The notes beneath the pieces were generated by a model, which was not told the DNA's origin, made no database searches, and worked only from the letters and a program-made list of their open reading frames with translations. Shown piece by piece: positions 1-8,301 of a DNA stretch of 64,000 bases; the first letter of the stretch is position 1; every line of letters starts with the position of its first letter. The stretch lies in contig JAFKEU010000006.1 of the NCBI GenBank assembly GCA_017308475.1, forward strand, positions 62,001 through 126,000, written 5' to 3'. The DNA comes from Alphaproteobacteria bacterium. GTDB lineage: Bacteria; Pseudomonadota; Alphaproteobacteria; Micropepsales; Micropepsaceae. The position numbers and the translations under genes were made by a program.

Positions 1-1
1 C

Positions 2-742
2 ATGGGCTTCAACAATGGCGGCATGGCGGCCGCAGCGGCCCGGCTGAAGGCGCGCCTGACGTCGCACGGGCGCGGCGGCATCGTCGGCATCAATATCGGT
101 GCCAACAAGGACAGCGCCGACCGCATCGCCGATTACGCCGCCTGTTACGAGATGCTGGCGCCGCTGGCCGATTATGTGACGGTGAACGTCTCCTCGCCCA
201 ACACACCGGGGCTTCGCGGCCTGCAGAACCGCGAGGAACTGACGCGGCTTCTGGGCAGCCTTGCGCAATTGCGCGCCCGCACCGTGATGCGGCCGCTGCT
301 GCTGAAGATCGCGCCCGACCTGGACGATCATGCGCTGGATGAGATTGCCGATGTGGTGCGGGCGCACGGCTTTTCCGGCGGCATAGAGGGCCTGATCGTC
401 TCCAACACCACCATCGCCCGTCCGCCCCTGCGCTCGGGGCACGCTGCCGAAGCGGGCGGCTTGTCCGGCGCGCCCCTGTTCGAACCGTCCACCCGCATCC
501 TGGGCGAGATGTACCGCCGGCTGGGCGGGGCCGTGACGCTGGTGGGGGTGGGCGGCATCGCCAGCGGCGCCGGGGCCTATGCCAAGATCCGGGCGGGCGC
601 CTCGCTGGTCCAGCTTTACAGCGCTCTGGCGCTCAAGGGGCCGGGCCTGGTGGCGCGCATAAAGCGCGATCTGGCGGCGCTTCTGGCCCGCGATGGCCAT
701 GCCTCGGTAATGGCGGCGGTTGGGACGGGCACCCGATCCTGA
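2..742 (+). CDS. pyrD: Dihydroorotate dehydrogenase (quinone), 5'-truncated
   Basis: C-terminal two thirds (about 246 residues) of a class 2 dihydroorotate dehydrogenase, which oxidises dihydroorotate to orotate in pyrimidine synthesis and passes electrons to membrane quinone. The window begins inside the gene: the first ATG (MGFNNGG) is the internal N-R-M-G-F-N-N region of the family, not a start. Visible signatures are NIGANKD, the substrate-binding VNVSSPNTPGL, LLKIAPDL, the VSNTT loop and the FMN-phosphate-binding GVGGI. Full-length members have about 350 residues, so roughly 100 are missing upstream. The reading frame is intact to the TGA at 740-742. Confidence 0.95.
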   Translation: MGFNNGGMAAAAARLKARLTSHGRGGIVGINIGANKDSADRIADYAACYEMLAPLADYVTVNVSSPNTPGLRGLQNREELTRLLGSLAQLRARTVMRPLLLKIAPDLDDHALDEIADVVRAHGFSGGIEGLIVSNTTIARPPLRSGHAAEAGGLSGAPLFEPSTRILGEMYRRLGGAVTLVGVGGIASGAGAYAKIRAGASLVQLYSALALKGPGLVARIKRDLAALLARDGHASVMAAVGTGTRS

Positions 743-778
743 AATTGACGGCCCGTCACCATCGGATAAGCTCCCCGC

Positions 779-1429
779 ATGGATGCTAGCTCCAAGCTGC
801 CTGTCTCCAGGATGGATGGTGCCAGGCCGGGCGGTAGCACCCGTTCTGTGCATAGCCGCGCCCGCACCAAGGCGCAGAACCGCGAGGTCATCCTGGCCGC
901 CGCACGCCGGGTCTTTTCGGAAATGGGATTTGCCGCCGCCACGGTGCGCGATGTGATCCGTGCCACGCCGCTGGCGGCCGGCACCTTCTACAACTACTTC
1001 AAGTCGAAGGAAGAAGTTTACCAGGCCCTGCGCGACGAGGTGGCGCTGGCGGTACGTCCGGGGCTGCGTGCTGCGCGCCGCGCCGCCGGCACGGCAGAGG
1101 AATTCCTGGCGGCCACCTTCCGCAGCTTCTTTGCCGCGGCGCTGGACCATTCCGGCAGCTTCGCGCCCCGGCCCGCCGGCGCGCTGCGCTTTCGCATGGA
1201 CACGCCAGAAGTTCTGGCCGGGATCGCCGAACTGAAGGAAGACATCGAGGACGCCATGGCGCGGGGCGTGCTGCCGCGCGCCAATGCCGGGTTGCTGGCA
1301 TCGGCGATCACCGGCCTGGGATTTGAGCTCTCACAGGACCTGAACGGTCCCGAGGATGCGGCCGCCTCCACAGAGTTCGCCACCAGGCTGGTGCTGGGCG
1401 GGCTGGGCGCGATAGTGCCGCCCGCCTGA
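779..1429 (+). CDS. TetR/AcrR-family transcriptional regulator
   Basis: 216-residue regulator. An N-terminal helix-turn-helix of TetR type is clear at about residues 30-80 (VILAAARRVFSEMGFAAATV, then AAGTFYNYFKSKEEVY, the usual recognition helix). The C-terminal ligand domain is not recognisable by family. The first 30 residues are poorly structured, so translation could start a little later, but ATG 779 is the first in frame after the pyrD stop, 36 bases away. The DNA-binding role is established for the family; target and ligand are unknown. Nothing in the neighbouring genes points to an obvious regulated transporter or enzyme. Confidence 0.85.
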   Translation: MDASSKLPVSRMDGARPGGSTRSVHSRARTKAQNREVILAAARRVFSEMGFAAATVRDVIRATPLAAGTFYNYFKSKEEVYQALRDEVALAVRPGLRAARRAAGTAEEFLAATFRSFFAAALDHSGSFAPRPAGALRFRMDTPEVLAGIAELKEDIEDAMARGVLPRANAGLLASAITGLGFELSQDLNGPEDAAASTEFATRLVLGGLGAIVPPA

Positions 1430-1466
1430 TCCACCCGCCTGATCCACCCGCTGGTCGACTGCCCCG

Positions 1467-1823
1467 TTAACCTGTCTGCCGCGCCGCCAGCCCCTTGGCT
1501 TCCAGATAGGCCGCCCAGATGCGATCCCTTTCGGCGCCCAGCTTGTGGAGATAGTCCCAGCTGTAAAGTCCGCTGTCATGGCCGTCGTCGAAGCCGATGC
1601 GCACAGCGTAATTGCCCACCGGCTCCAGCGCGTCGATCTTCACGTCTTCCTTGCCGGTGACGATTTTCCTGGGTGCGCCGCCATGGCCGCGCACTTCGGC
1701 GCTGGGCGATTCCACGCGCAGATATTCCGCCGCCAGGGTGAAGCTTTCGCCTGTGTCGAAGCGAACGGTCAGCGCGTCGCGCGCGGGGGAAAGCCGCAAT
1801 TCGCTGGGCCAGGGCCGGCTCAT
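1467..1823 (-). CDS. DUF971 (gamma-butyrobetaine hydroxylase-like N-terminal) domain protein
   Basis: 118-residue protein matching the small DUF971 family, which is homologous to the N-terminal domain of gamma-butyrobetaine hydroxylase. Recognisable features are the opening [18 protein letters not shown], the [13 protein letters not shown] stretch and the closing [22 protein letters not shown]. Family members are often encoded next to iron-sulfur or Mrp/Trm112-type genes; their biochemical role is not settled. The ATG at 1823 is chosen because it overlaps the stop of the upstream Trm112-like gene by four bases (ATGA), implying translational coupling. A longer open frame upstream has no family similarity. 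Confidence 0.85.
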   Translation of the reverse strand: MSRPWPSELRLSPARDALTVRFDTGESFTLAAEYLRVESPSAEVRGHGGAPRKIVTGKEDVKIDALEPVGNYAVRIGFDDGHDSGLYSWDYLHKLGAERDRIWAAYLEAKGLAARQTG

Positions 1824-2005
1824 GCGCGTTCCTCCTCGGACAGTTGGCGCGCCTCGCCCGGCAGCATGATCGGCACGCCGCCGCGGATGGGATAGGCCAG
1901 GCCCGCTGCGCGGCTGACCAGTTCCTGGCGCTCGCGGTCGTAATGCAGCGTGGTGCGCGTCAGCGGGCAGACCAGGATTTCCAGCAATTTGGGGTCGGTA
2001 TCCAT
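1820..2005 (-). CDS. Trm112-like (UPF0434) zinc-ribbon-type small protein
   Basis: 61-residue protein that matches the bacterial Trm112-like family: [18 protein letters not shown] at the N-terminus and the [16 protein letters not shown] block. In eukaryotes Trm112 activates tRNA, rRNA and release-factor methyltransferases; the bacterial homologues are usually annotated only by similarity. One CP motif is present (VCPLT) but the second cysteine pair of a full zinc ribbon is missing, as in many bacterial members. It sits in a minus-strand series after the Lon-substrate-binding gene and overlaps the DUF971 gene by four bases. Confidence 0.85.
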   Translation of the reverse strand: MDTDPKLLEILVCPLTRTTLHYDRERQELVSRAAGLAYPIRGGVPIMLPGEARQLSEEERA

Positions 2006-2035
2006 CGCTCTGCACTTTTCCGGTTCAGGTGAACG

Positions 2036-2686
2036 TCAATTGAGGGTAACCGGGCCGGATTCGCCGCCCGACATTTCCAGCAACGCCTCCAGCGTGGAAA
2101 CGCGCTGGGCCAGGGTGGGTGCTTCCAGCAGCGCCTGTTTGCCTGCCGGGTCGAAGGGACACATCATCGACAGGGCGTTGACCAGTGCCTCGGCCGGCGC
2201 GGTCATCACGCTGTTCCAGTCCGCATTCATGTCACGGTTGGAGAGATAGGTCTTCAAGACACTGAGCAGCCGCTCGCGGGGAAAATCGTCGTCTCTTGCC
2301 GACGCCAGGTCGTTGGCAAAGGGTGTGAAGTCGCACACGCCTGCGCGCCAGGCCGCGCCGCTGTCGATCTCACCCGCCAGCCGGAAGCGGCACACCCCGG
2401 CCAGGGTGATGAGGTAGCGATTGTCCTCGGTCTCCTGGAAGGAAATGATTCGCCCCGCGCAGCCTACCCCCATCAGCTTCGGGCGCAGGACTTCGTCTTC
2501 GCTTTCGGCGGGCTGGATCATGCCGATCAGCCGGTCGGTGGCCAGTGCCCGGTCGACCAGCTCCAGATAGCGGGGTTCGAACACGTTCAGGGGCAGGGCG
2601 CCGCGCGGCAGCAGCAGCACGCCGCTGAGCGGGAACAGCGGCAGGGTCGCGGGCAGGCTGGAGCAGCTGTGGTAACTATGGGCCAT
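2036..2686 (-). CDS. Lon protease substrate-binding (LON N) domain protein
   Basis: 216-residue stand-alone LON substrate-binding domain (PUA-like beta fold plus helical bundle) without the AAA+ or protease parts of Lon. The opening PLFPLSGVLLLPRGALPLNVFEPRYLELV and GVGCAGRI are diagnostic. The helical C-terminal part follows from about residue 125. The start at 2686 is seven bases after the stop of the CnoX-like gene and restricts the product to the conserved domain. The linkage of a redox/holdase chaperone and a substrate-binding domain suggests protein quality control; this is inference from gene order. Confidence 0.88.
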   Translation of the reverse strand: MAHSYHSCSSLPATLPLFPLSGVLLLPRGALPLNVFEPRYLELVDRALATDRLIGMIQPAESEDEVLRPKLMGVGCAGRIISFQETEDNRYLITLAGVCRFRLAGEIDSGAAWRAGVCDFTPFANDLASARDDDFPRERLLSVLKTYLSNRDMNADWNSVMTAPAEALVNALSMMCPFDPAGKQALLEAPTLAQRVSTLEALLEMSGGESGPVTLN

Positions 2687-2693
2687 CAGACCC

Positions 2694-3641
2694 TCATGAG
2701 AACAGGATCGACGAAAGGCGGCGCCGTCCCTCCAGCGTGCGCTGGTCGGCAGGTCCCATTGCCTCGAACAGGGTGACGAGCTGCTTGCGCGCCGCCGCCT
2801 CGTTCCATTGGCGGTCGCGGCGCACCAGTTCCAGCAATTCGGCGATGGCGCCGTCGCGGTCGCCGGCCGCATCCAGGGCAGTGGCAAGGTCGAAGCGCGC
2901 CTGGTGATCCCTGGGATCGGCTTCCAGCCTGGCGCGCAGCGCGGCGACTTCGCCGGTTTGGGGGGCGGGCGCCTCGCGCAGCTTCAGTTCGGCTTCGACG
3001 GCGCGAATGGCTTCATCCTGCGCCGCGTCCGGACGCACCATCTGAAGCGTCGTGCGGGCACGTTCGACATCGCCGCCCTGCAGATAGGCGCGCGCCAGCC
3101 CCGCCACCGCGGCGGGGTGCCCCGGCTCGTCCTGCAGCACATGGCCATAGGCCTGTGCCGCCATGGCGATGTCGCCGGCTTCCAGCGCCTGGGCACCCAT
3201 CGACAGGACCTCGGCGGTATGCTCGGGCCCGCCATGGCCATGTTCGTGACCCTCGCCGCCGGTCAGGCCCGCGACAAAGGCCTTTACCTGGCTTTCGGGC
3301 AGGGCGCCCATGAAGCCGTCCACCGGCTGGCCGTTCTTGAAGGCATAGACGGTGGGGATGGACTGGATGCGCAACTGCTGGGCGATCTCGGGATTCTCAT
3401 CGATATTGACCTTGACCATCTTCACCGCGCCGTTCGCGGCGCTGACGGCGGCTTCCAGCATCGGTCCCAGGGTCTTGCAGGGCCCGCACCACGGCGCCCA
3501 GAAGTCCACGATAACGGGGACCTCGCGGCTGGCCTCCAGTACGTCGGCGGCAAAGGTGGCAAGGCCCGAATCCTTGACATGGGGGCTGGTGCTGGAAGCG
3601 GGCGATGTAACGGGCCGTCCGCCCGGACCAATCAATGTCAT
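2694..3641 (-). CDS. cnoX: CnoX/YbbN-like thioredoxin with C-terminal TPR repeats
   Basis: 315-residue fusion of a thioredoxin domain and tetratricopeptide-like repeats, the architecture of CnoX (YbbN), a holdase and redox partner of GroEL/DnaK systems. The active site WCGPC has Cys52 and Cys55, so it should be redox-active, unlike the SxxC version of E. coli. A cis-proline block (IQSIPTVYAFKNGQ) follows. A His/Gly-rich linker lies near residues 138-150 (GHEHGHGG), then helical repeats with LEADPRDHQARFDLA. The start at 3641 (MTLIGPGG) was chosen because the frame upstream has no domain content. It is the first gene of a compact minus-strand group. Confidence 0.88.
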   Translation of the reverse strand: MTLIGPGGRPVTSPASSTSPHVKDSGLATFAADVLEASREVPVIVDFWAPWCGPCKTLGPMLEAAVSAANGAVKMVKVNIDENPEIAQQLRIQSIPTVYAFKNGQPVDGFMGALPESQVKAFVAGLTGGEGHEHGHGGPEHTAEVLSMGAQALEAGDIAMAAQAYGHVLQDEPGHPAAVAGLARAYLQGGDVERARTTLQMVRPDAAQDEAIRAVEAELKLREAPAPQTGEVAALRARLEADPRDHQARFDLATALDAAGDRDGAIAELLELVRRDRQWNEAAARKQLVTLFEAMGPADQRTLEGRRRLSSILFS

Positions 3642-3941
3642 GACAATTTCCCTGTTAACCGCCCGGAAGATGGGCGCCAGGGACGGGCATGGCAAGCCGG
3701 AAAGATAGGCCCGTCCGCTACCTTGCCGGGTTCGGCGTAGCCTTTTGGCCACAAGGGCCGGCCGCCTTTGCTGCTCTGCACCAATCCCGTTGACACAAAA
3801 GCGTCATTCGGAGAGGTTCCCGGCCATAACAAGGGGCAAACGCCAAAGGCGGCGCCCTGAATGAGGGCCCGGAAATCCGCACGGAAGGACCCGCACGGCA
3901 TTTCGCCGTGCGCGGGGCGCTGCACGGGGGACAAGCCGAAA
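3642..3941. promoter_or_regulatory. Divergent intergenic region, cnoX-like / TonB receptor
   Basis: 300 bases between the divergent thioredoxin and receptor genes, so promoters for both should lie here. A TTGACA hexamer is at 3790-3795 on the plus strand, but no convincing -10 follows at normal spacing. No repeat or RNA gene is apparent. Confidence 0.4.
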
Positions 3942-6134
3942 ATGAGCACCAACACGATGAAAAAGGGCACCGCCACGTTGCTGGGTTGCGTCTCGCTGCT
4001 GGGCCTGATGGCCGCGCGGCCGGCCTTCGCCGACGACCAGATCGAAACCGTGATGGTCACCGCCGAGCGCCACGCGGAAAACCAGCAGGACGTGCCGATC
4101 TCCACCTCGACACTGTCGGGTGACGATCTCTCGGTGGTCTTCCAGTCGGGCGAGGACATCAAGGCAATCGCCGCCCATGTTCCCAGCCTCTATGCCGAAT
4201 CCTCCAACGGCCGCGCGGCGCCGCGTTTCTACATCCGCGGCCTCGGCAATGCCGATTTCGACCTGGCCGCCTCGCAGCCCGTCTCGATCATCATGGACGA
4301 TGTGGTGATGGAGAATGTGGTGCTGAAAAGCTCGCCGCTGTATGACCTGGTCAATGTCGAAGTCGATCGCGGACCCCAGGGCACCCTGTTCGGCCGCAAC
4401 ACCACCGCCGGCGTGATCAAGTTCACCAGCGCCCGCCCCACCCGGGAGCAGGACGGCTATGTCAGCGCCTCGCTCGGCAAGTATGACACCGCCAATGTCG
4501 AGGGCGCCTTCGGCGATGGCATCACCGACACGCTGTCTTTCCGCGTCTCCGGCCTCTACCAGCACCGCGACGACTGGATCGACAACGCCTTCACCGGCCA
4601 GAAGGGCGCACTGGGCGGCTATGACGAGCGGGCCGGCCGCGCCCAGCTTCTGTGGCAGCCCAACGACGATTTCAGCGCACTTCTGAACGTGCATGGCCGT
4701 TCGCTGAACGGCACCGCCGCCATCTTCCGCGCCAATGTCCTGACCAAGGGCAGCGACAAGCTGAACGCAAACTATATTCCCGGCACGGTGTTCTTTGACG
4801 GCGGCAACAACAATCCGCAGAAATATGACGGCATCGGTACCAGCCTGAACATGTCCTACCGCCTGCCGGGGATGGTGCTGACCTCGATCACCGGCTACGA
4901 GACCACCCACGGCTACAGCCGCGGCGATATCGATGGCGGCAATCCCGGCGGCCCCGGCCTGATCTTCTTCCAGTCCGACACCCAGGACGGGCTGGATTAT
5001 CTGCACCAGTTCACCCAGGAACTGCACCTGGCCAGCGACTATGGCGCCTCAAGCGCGTGGTTCTGGCAGGTCGGCGCCTTCTATTTCTCGACCGACTATC
5101 AGGACACGACCAACCCCTTCTTCATCCCGCCGACCGCGGTGCGGCAGAGCAACGTCTCCTATGCGCTGTTCGGCCAGTCCAGCTACAAGGTCACCGACGC
5201 CTTCACCGTTACCGCCGGCGTGCGCTGGACCAGCGACGTGAAGGCCATGACCGCCGGCGGCCCGCTGGACACGATCACCGTCCCCGTCAAGGCGACCGGC
5301 AGCAATGTCAGCTGGGATGTCAGCCTGGCCTATGCCATCACCGACGACGTGAATGTCTATACCCGCGTGGCCACCGGCTTCCGTGCGCCCTCCATCCAGG
5401 GCCGCAACATCGCCTTCAACACCCCGCCGGGCAACTATTCCGTCGCCAGGTCCGAGACCGTCACCTCCTATGAGGCGGGCCTGAAGACCGAGCTGCTGGA
5501 CCACCGGCTGCGGCTGAACTTCGACGGCTTCACCTACTACATCCACAATCCGCAATTCTCGGCGGTGGGCGGCGCGGCGGTCGGCAACTCCATCGTGCTC
5601 TTGAACGCGCGCGGCGGCCAGGCCTCCGGCCTGGAACTGGATGCCCAGTGGCTGCCGATCGACGATCTGCTGCTGACGCTGGGCGCGAGCTGGACGCACA
5701 CCGCGATCCACGACTCCAGCCTGGCCACCGGGGTGTGCGCACAGTGCACGGTCACCGACCCGCTGAATGCCGGCGGCAATGCGATCCTGGACGGCAATCC
5801 CTTCCCGCAGGCGCCGGACTATCTGGTCTCGGCCAGCGCGAAATACACCTATCCCCTGGGCGGCGGGGATTCGCTGTTCTTCTACACGAACTGGTGGCTG
5901 CAGGGTTACACCAACTTCTTCCTCTATACGTCGAAGGAGTTCCACTCCAACGGCAATTACGAAGGCGACATCAAGGTCGGCTATACTTTTCCGGGCGACA
6001 AGGTCGATCTCTATGGCTATGTCCAGAACGTCACCGACAAGGCGAACGTCCAGGGCGGCATCGACTTCGACGACCTGACCGGCTTTGTCGGCGATCCGCG
6101 CATCTTCGGCGTCGGCTTCGATTATCATTTGTAA
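3942..6134 (+). CDS. TonB-dependent outer-membrane receptor
   Basis: 730-residue TonB-dependent receptor. A signal peptide (MKKGTATLLGCVSLLGLMAA, cut near ARPAFA) is followed by the TonB-box-like ETVMVTAERH, a plug domain (DVPISTSTLSGDDL, then YIRGLGNADFDLA, and VEVDRGPQGTLFGRNTTAGVI) and a long beta-barrel ending in an aromatic-rich terminal strand (FGVGFDYHL). Such receptors import siderophores, cobalamin or oligosaccharides with energy from TonB-ExbBD. The substrate cannot be told here: no FecIR pair or enzymes adjoin. ATG 3942 or 3957 could both start the signal peptide. The gene ends before a bidirectional terminator. Confidence 0.92.
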   Translation: MSTNTMKKGTATLLGCVSLLGLMAARPAFADDQIETVMVTAERHAENQQDVPISTSTLSGDDLSVVFQSGEDIKAIAAHVPSLYAESSNGRAAPRFYIRGLGNADFDLAASQPVSIIMDDVVMENVVLKSSPLYDLVNVEVDRGPQGTLFGRNTTAGVIKFTSARPTREQDGYVSASLGKYDTANVEGAFGDGITDTLSFRVSGLYQHRDDWIDNAFTGQKGALGGYDERAGRAQLLWQPNDDFSALLNVHGRSLNGTAAIFRANVLTKGSDKLNANYIPGTVFFDGGNNNPQKYDGIGTSLNMSYRLPGMVLTSITGYETTHGYSRGDIDGGNPGGPGLIFFQSDTQDGLDYLHQFTQELHLASDYGASSAWFWQVGAFYFSTDYQDTTNPFFIPPTAVRQSNVSYALFGQSSYKVTDAFTVTAGVRWTSDVKAMTAGGPLDTITVPVKATGSNVSWDVSLAYAITDDVNVYTRVATGFRAPSIQGRNIAFNTPPGNYSVARSETVTSYEAGLKTELLDHRLRLNFDGFTYYIHNPQFSAVGGAAVGNSIVLLNARGGQASGLELDAQWLPIDDLLLTLGASWTHTAIHDSSLATGVCAQCTVTDPLNAGGNAILDGNPFPQAPDYLVSASAKYTYPLGGGDSLFFYTNWWLQGYTNFFLYTSKEFHSNGNYEGDIKVGYTFPGDKVDLYGYVQNVTDKANVQGGIDFDDLTGFVGDPRIFGVGFDYHL

Positions 6135-6186
6135 GCAAAACCCCTCTGTCGGCAGCTCGGTCCTCGCGGACCCATCGCTGCCGACA

Positions 6187-6223
6187 TCTCCCCTTCGGGC
6201 GTGCTTCGCACGCGAAGGGGAGA
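6187..6223. repeat. Palindromic intergenic repeat (REP-like), copy A
   Basis: A near-perfect inverted repeat: arms TCTCCCCTTCG (6187-6197) and CGAAGGGGAGA (6213-6223) enclose a second stem CGTGC-ttc-GCACG. A related palindrome with the same CGTGC/GCACG core and CCTCCC/GGGAGG ends occurs at 8302-8337, which suggests a dispersed REP-like family. Confidence 0.6.
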
Positions 6224-6242
6224 AGGAGATTGGTCCCGAACA

Positions 6243-6276
6243 AAAAAGCCGCCACGGACAACCGTGGCGGCTTTTT
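6243..6276. terminator. Bidirectional rho-independent terminator
   Basis: Perfect 15-bp inverted repeat (arms 6243-6257 and 6262-6276, loop ACAA) whose ends are A-run on one side and T-run on the other. It therefore serves both the receptor gene (plus) and speE (minus), which converge here. Confidence 0.85.
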
Positions 6277-6298
6277 GCGATCCGGCGTGAAATGCCGC

Positions 6299-7225
6299 CT
6301 ACGGAACGAGTTTGGCAATCCAGTTGGGCAGGGCGAACGCCGCGGCATGGACCTGCGGGTTGTAATAGTCGCATTTCAGCTTCATGCGCTTGTAGGCGCG
6401 CGCGGCCTTTGCGATGCCGGCCGGGGTGCCCAGCGCCTTGCCGCCCTTGCTGGCCCATGACAGCGCCATGAAGCCGCCGATATAGGTGGGCACGACAGTC
6501 AGATAGAGGCCCGAGCGCGGGAAGAAGCGCGACAGTTCCTCAAGCGCCTCGGTGATCTCCCAGGGCTGGTAGAAGGGCACGCCGGTCTGGAAGGTGGCAT
6601 AGCCGCCCTTGCGTAGTGCTCCCTTGACGCGGTCATAGAAGGTTTCGCCGAACAGCGCCTTGCCCGGGCCCACCGGATCGGGGCGGTCGGCGATGATCAG
6701 ATCGAAACGGTTCTTCGACTCCTTGCGGCCCAGATATTCGAAGGCGTCCGCCACCTCAATCTTCATCCGCCGGTCACGGAAGGCCCTGGCGTTAACCGAA
6801 CCAAACAGCTTCCTGCATAGTTCAATCACCCTGCCGTCGATGTCGACCAGCACGACTTCCTTGACGGTCTTGTGCTTGAGCGCTTCGTCGGCGATCGACA
6901 AGTCGCCGCCGCCGACAATCATCACCCGCTCGACCTTGCCGTGCTCCAGCATGGGAAGGTGGGTGAGCATGTCGGCATAGGCGCTTTCGTCCCGGTCGGT
7001 GATCTGGACGATGTCGTCCAGCGTCATCACCCGGCCGTTGGCAACCGTGTCGAAAATGCGGATCTGCTGGAACTGGCTCTTCTCGTCCGCCAGCATCTTG
7101 GTGATCTCCATCGACTGGGCATAGCCCTTGTGGAGACGCTCGGTGGCGACACTCGCCTTGCCGGAGCGGGCGCCCGAGCGGGCGTTGGCGAGCTTGCGGG
7201 CGGGCTGGGGCTGGGGACGGGCCAT
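6299..7225 (-). CDS. speE: Spermidine synthase-like aminopropyltransferase
   Basis: 308-residue member of the polyamine aminopropyltransferase family, which transfers the aminopropyl group of decarboxylated S-adenosylmethionine to putrescine. The fold signatures are VMIVGGGD (105-108), VVLVDID for cofactor ribose binding, and DLIIADRPDPVGP, in which Asp180 and Asp183 keep the catalytic acidic positions. Two departures from the usual consensus are seen: GGGDLS instead of GGGDGG, and DRPD instead of DSSD. The first 25 residues are basic and Pro/Ala-rich. Divergent speD supplies the decarboxylated cofactor, which supports the assignment; the amine acceptor is not proven. Confidence 0.85.
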   Translation of the reverse strand: MARPQPQPARKLANARSGARSGKASVATERLHKGYAQSMEITKMLADEKSQFQQIRIFDTVANGRVMTLDDIVQITDRDESAYADMLTHLPMLEHGKVERVMIVGGGDLSIADEALKHKTVKEVVLVDIDGRVIELCRKLFGSVNARAFRDRRMKIEVADAFEYLGRKESKNRFDLIIADRPDPVGPGKALFGETFYDRVKGALRKGGYATFQTGVPFYQPWEITEALEELSRFFPRSGLYLTVVPTYIGGFMALSWASKGGKALGTPAGIAKAARAYKRMKLKCDYYNPQVHAAAFALPNWIAKLVP

Positions 7226-7465
7226 AACGTTTCCTTAAAGATTGTGACGGCCGCCCAGGCGGCCACGAAGTCGCCGTATAGGGCGCACGGGCGTCGCTGT
7301 CTACCGCACGCCGACAAGTGGTGCATTTCATCTAATGCCGATGGCGCGGGACTTTTGTCGACTGCGTGGCGGCGTCGTGCCGTCGGCGCGCGCCCCGCCT
7401 GCTCGCCGCGCTCTGGTGGCGCAAGACAGAAGTTGACAGTTGAGGGCCGCATCCCGGCGGTGGCG

Positions 7466-7560
7466 GTGGGGAAAAAAATTTCCCCCGGGGCAAGTTTTTT
7501 CTTGCATGGGGGGGAGGTTGGCCTTATTTCCAAAATCGACCCCGCGAGAAAAAAAGCGGG
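7466..7560 (+). promoter_or_regulatory. Structured leader upstream of speD (candidate attenuator/switch)
   Basis: The 444-base gap between speE and speD contains a cluster of small hairpins ahead of speD. GGGG (7468-7471) can pair with CCCC (7482-7485) across an A7T3 run. GCAAG (7490-7494) pairs with CTTGC (7501-7505) over a T6 loop. CCCGC (7541-7545) pairs with GCGGG (7556-7560). The C-run 7482-7486 can instead pair with the G-run 7508-7514, so two helices exclude each other. This is seen in the sequence; a regulatory role is inference. The rest of the gap shows no gene. Confidence 0.4.
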
Positions 7561-7669
7561 AAAAGCGGCGTAGGGCTACCACCCTCCGTCGCTTTCTTCT
7601 TTAAGGCGCGTCCGGAAGTCCACAAGGCCAAGGCGCAGGTGTCAACTCTAAGACGGGTAGGTGCTTGAA

Positions 7670-8155
7670 ATGGCTCGACTCAATCTGGTGGCGGCGAACA
7701 AGATCCCGCAAAAGGAAAAGGCTCCCCGCAATCGGGCGACGACGCGCCCGGTGCCTGTCGTCGTTCCTGCTTCGAACGACGATCAGAAGGATCACTTCAT
7801 CACGCGCAATGGGCTGCGCTATGCCGGCAGCCATCTGATCATCGACCTTTGGGAAGCCAAGGGCCTGGATGAGCGTGAGCGCATCGAGAATGCGCTGATC
7901 GACGCCGTCACGGCCGCGGGCGCGACCCTGCTGCACATCCACCTGCACAAGTTCGAGGATGGCGGCGGCATCTCCGGCGTGGCGGTGCTGGCGGAAAGCC
8001 ACATCAGCGTCCACACCTGGCCCGAGATGGGCTATGCCGCATTCGACGTCTTCATGTGCGGCGATGCCGAGCCGCGCAAGGCGCTGGACGTGTTCAAGAA
8101 GGCCTTCGAACCCGGCCGCATCGTGGTTGGCGAGCACAAGCGCGGCGTCGTCTGA
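7670..8155 (+). CDS. speD: S-adenosylmethionine decarboxylase proenzyme (prokaryotic class 1)
   Basis: 161-residue pyruvoyl-dependent AdoMet decarboxylase, which makes decarboxylated AdoMet for spermidine synthesis. The self-cleavage site is plain: LAESHISVHTWPE, with Ser110 becoming the pyruvoyl group and splitting the chain into beta and alpha subunits. Other conserved blocks are LLHIHLHKFEDGGG and FDVFMCGDAEP. The N-terminus carries about 40 residues beyond the compact core of typical class 1B enzymes. ATG 7670 is preferred; an in-frame GTG at 7661 would add three residues. It is divergent from speE and followed by a terminator. Confidence 0.93.
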   Translation: MARLNLVAANKIPQKEKAPRNRATTRPVPVVVPASNDDQKDHFITRNGLRYAGSHLIIDLWEAKGLDERERIENALIDAVTAAGATLLHIHLHKFEDGGGISGVAVLAESHISVHTWPEMGYAAFDVFMCGDAEPRKALDVFKKAFEPGRIVVGEHKRGVV

Positions 8156-8244
8156 CGCGCCTTGAGGCTGGCCCTGGCGGTACCGCGCGCTGCTGGACGC
8201 GCGGACATCCCGCGCGAACCAACGCAGGCGGCACGCAAATACTG

Positions 8245-8275
8245 AAAAGGCGGGCGCTTCGGCTCCCGCCTTTTT
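8245..8275 (+). terminator. Rho-independent terminator after speD
   Basis: GGCGGG (8249-8254) pairs with CCCGCC (8265-8270) around a GC-TTCG-GC inner stem, followed by T5 (8271-8275) and preceded by A4. This is a standard intrinsic terminator for speD. Confidence 0.8.
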
Positions 8276-8301
8276 CTTTGTTGGGGCCAGACACAGGCCG
8301 G

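Noticed and set aside
7306..7322. Possible third copy of the duplicated element (GACAAGTGGTG near 7310)
   Set aside because: Only a short partial match to one block; none of the other blocks is present nearby.
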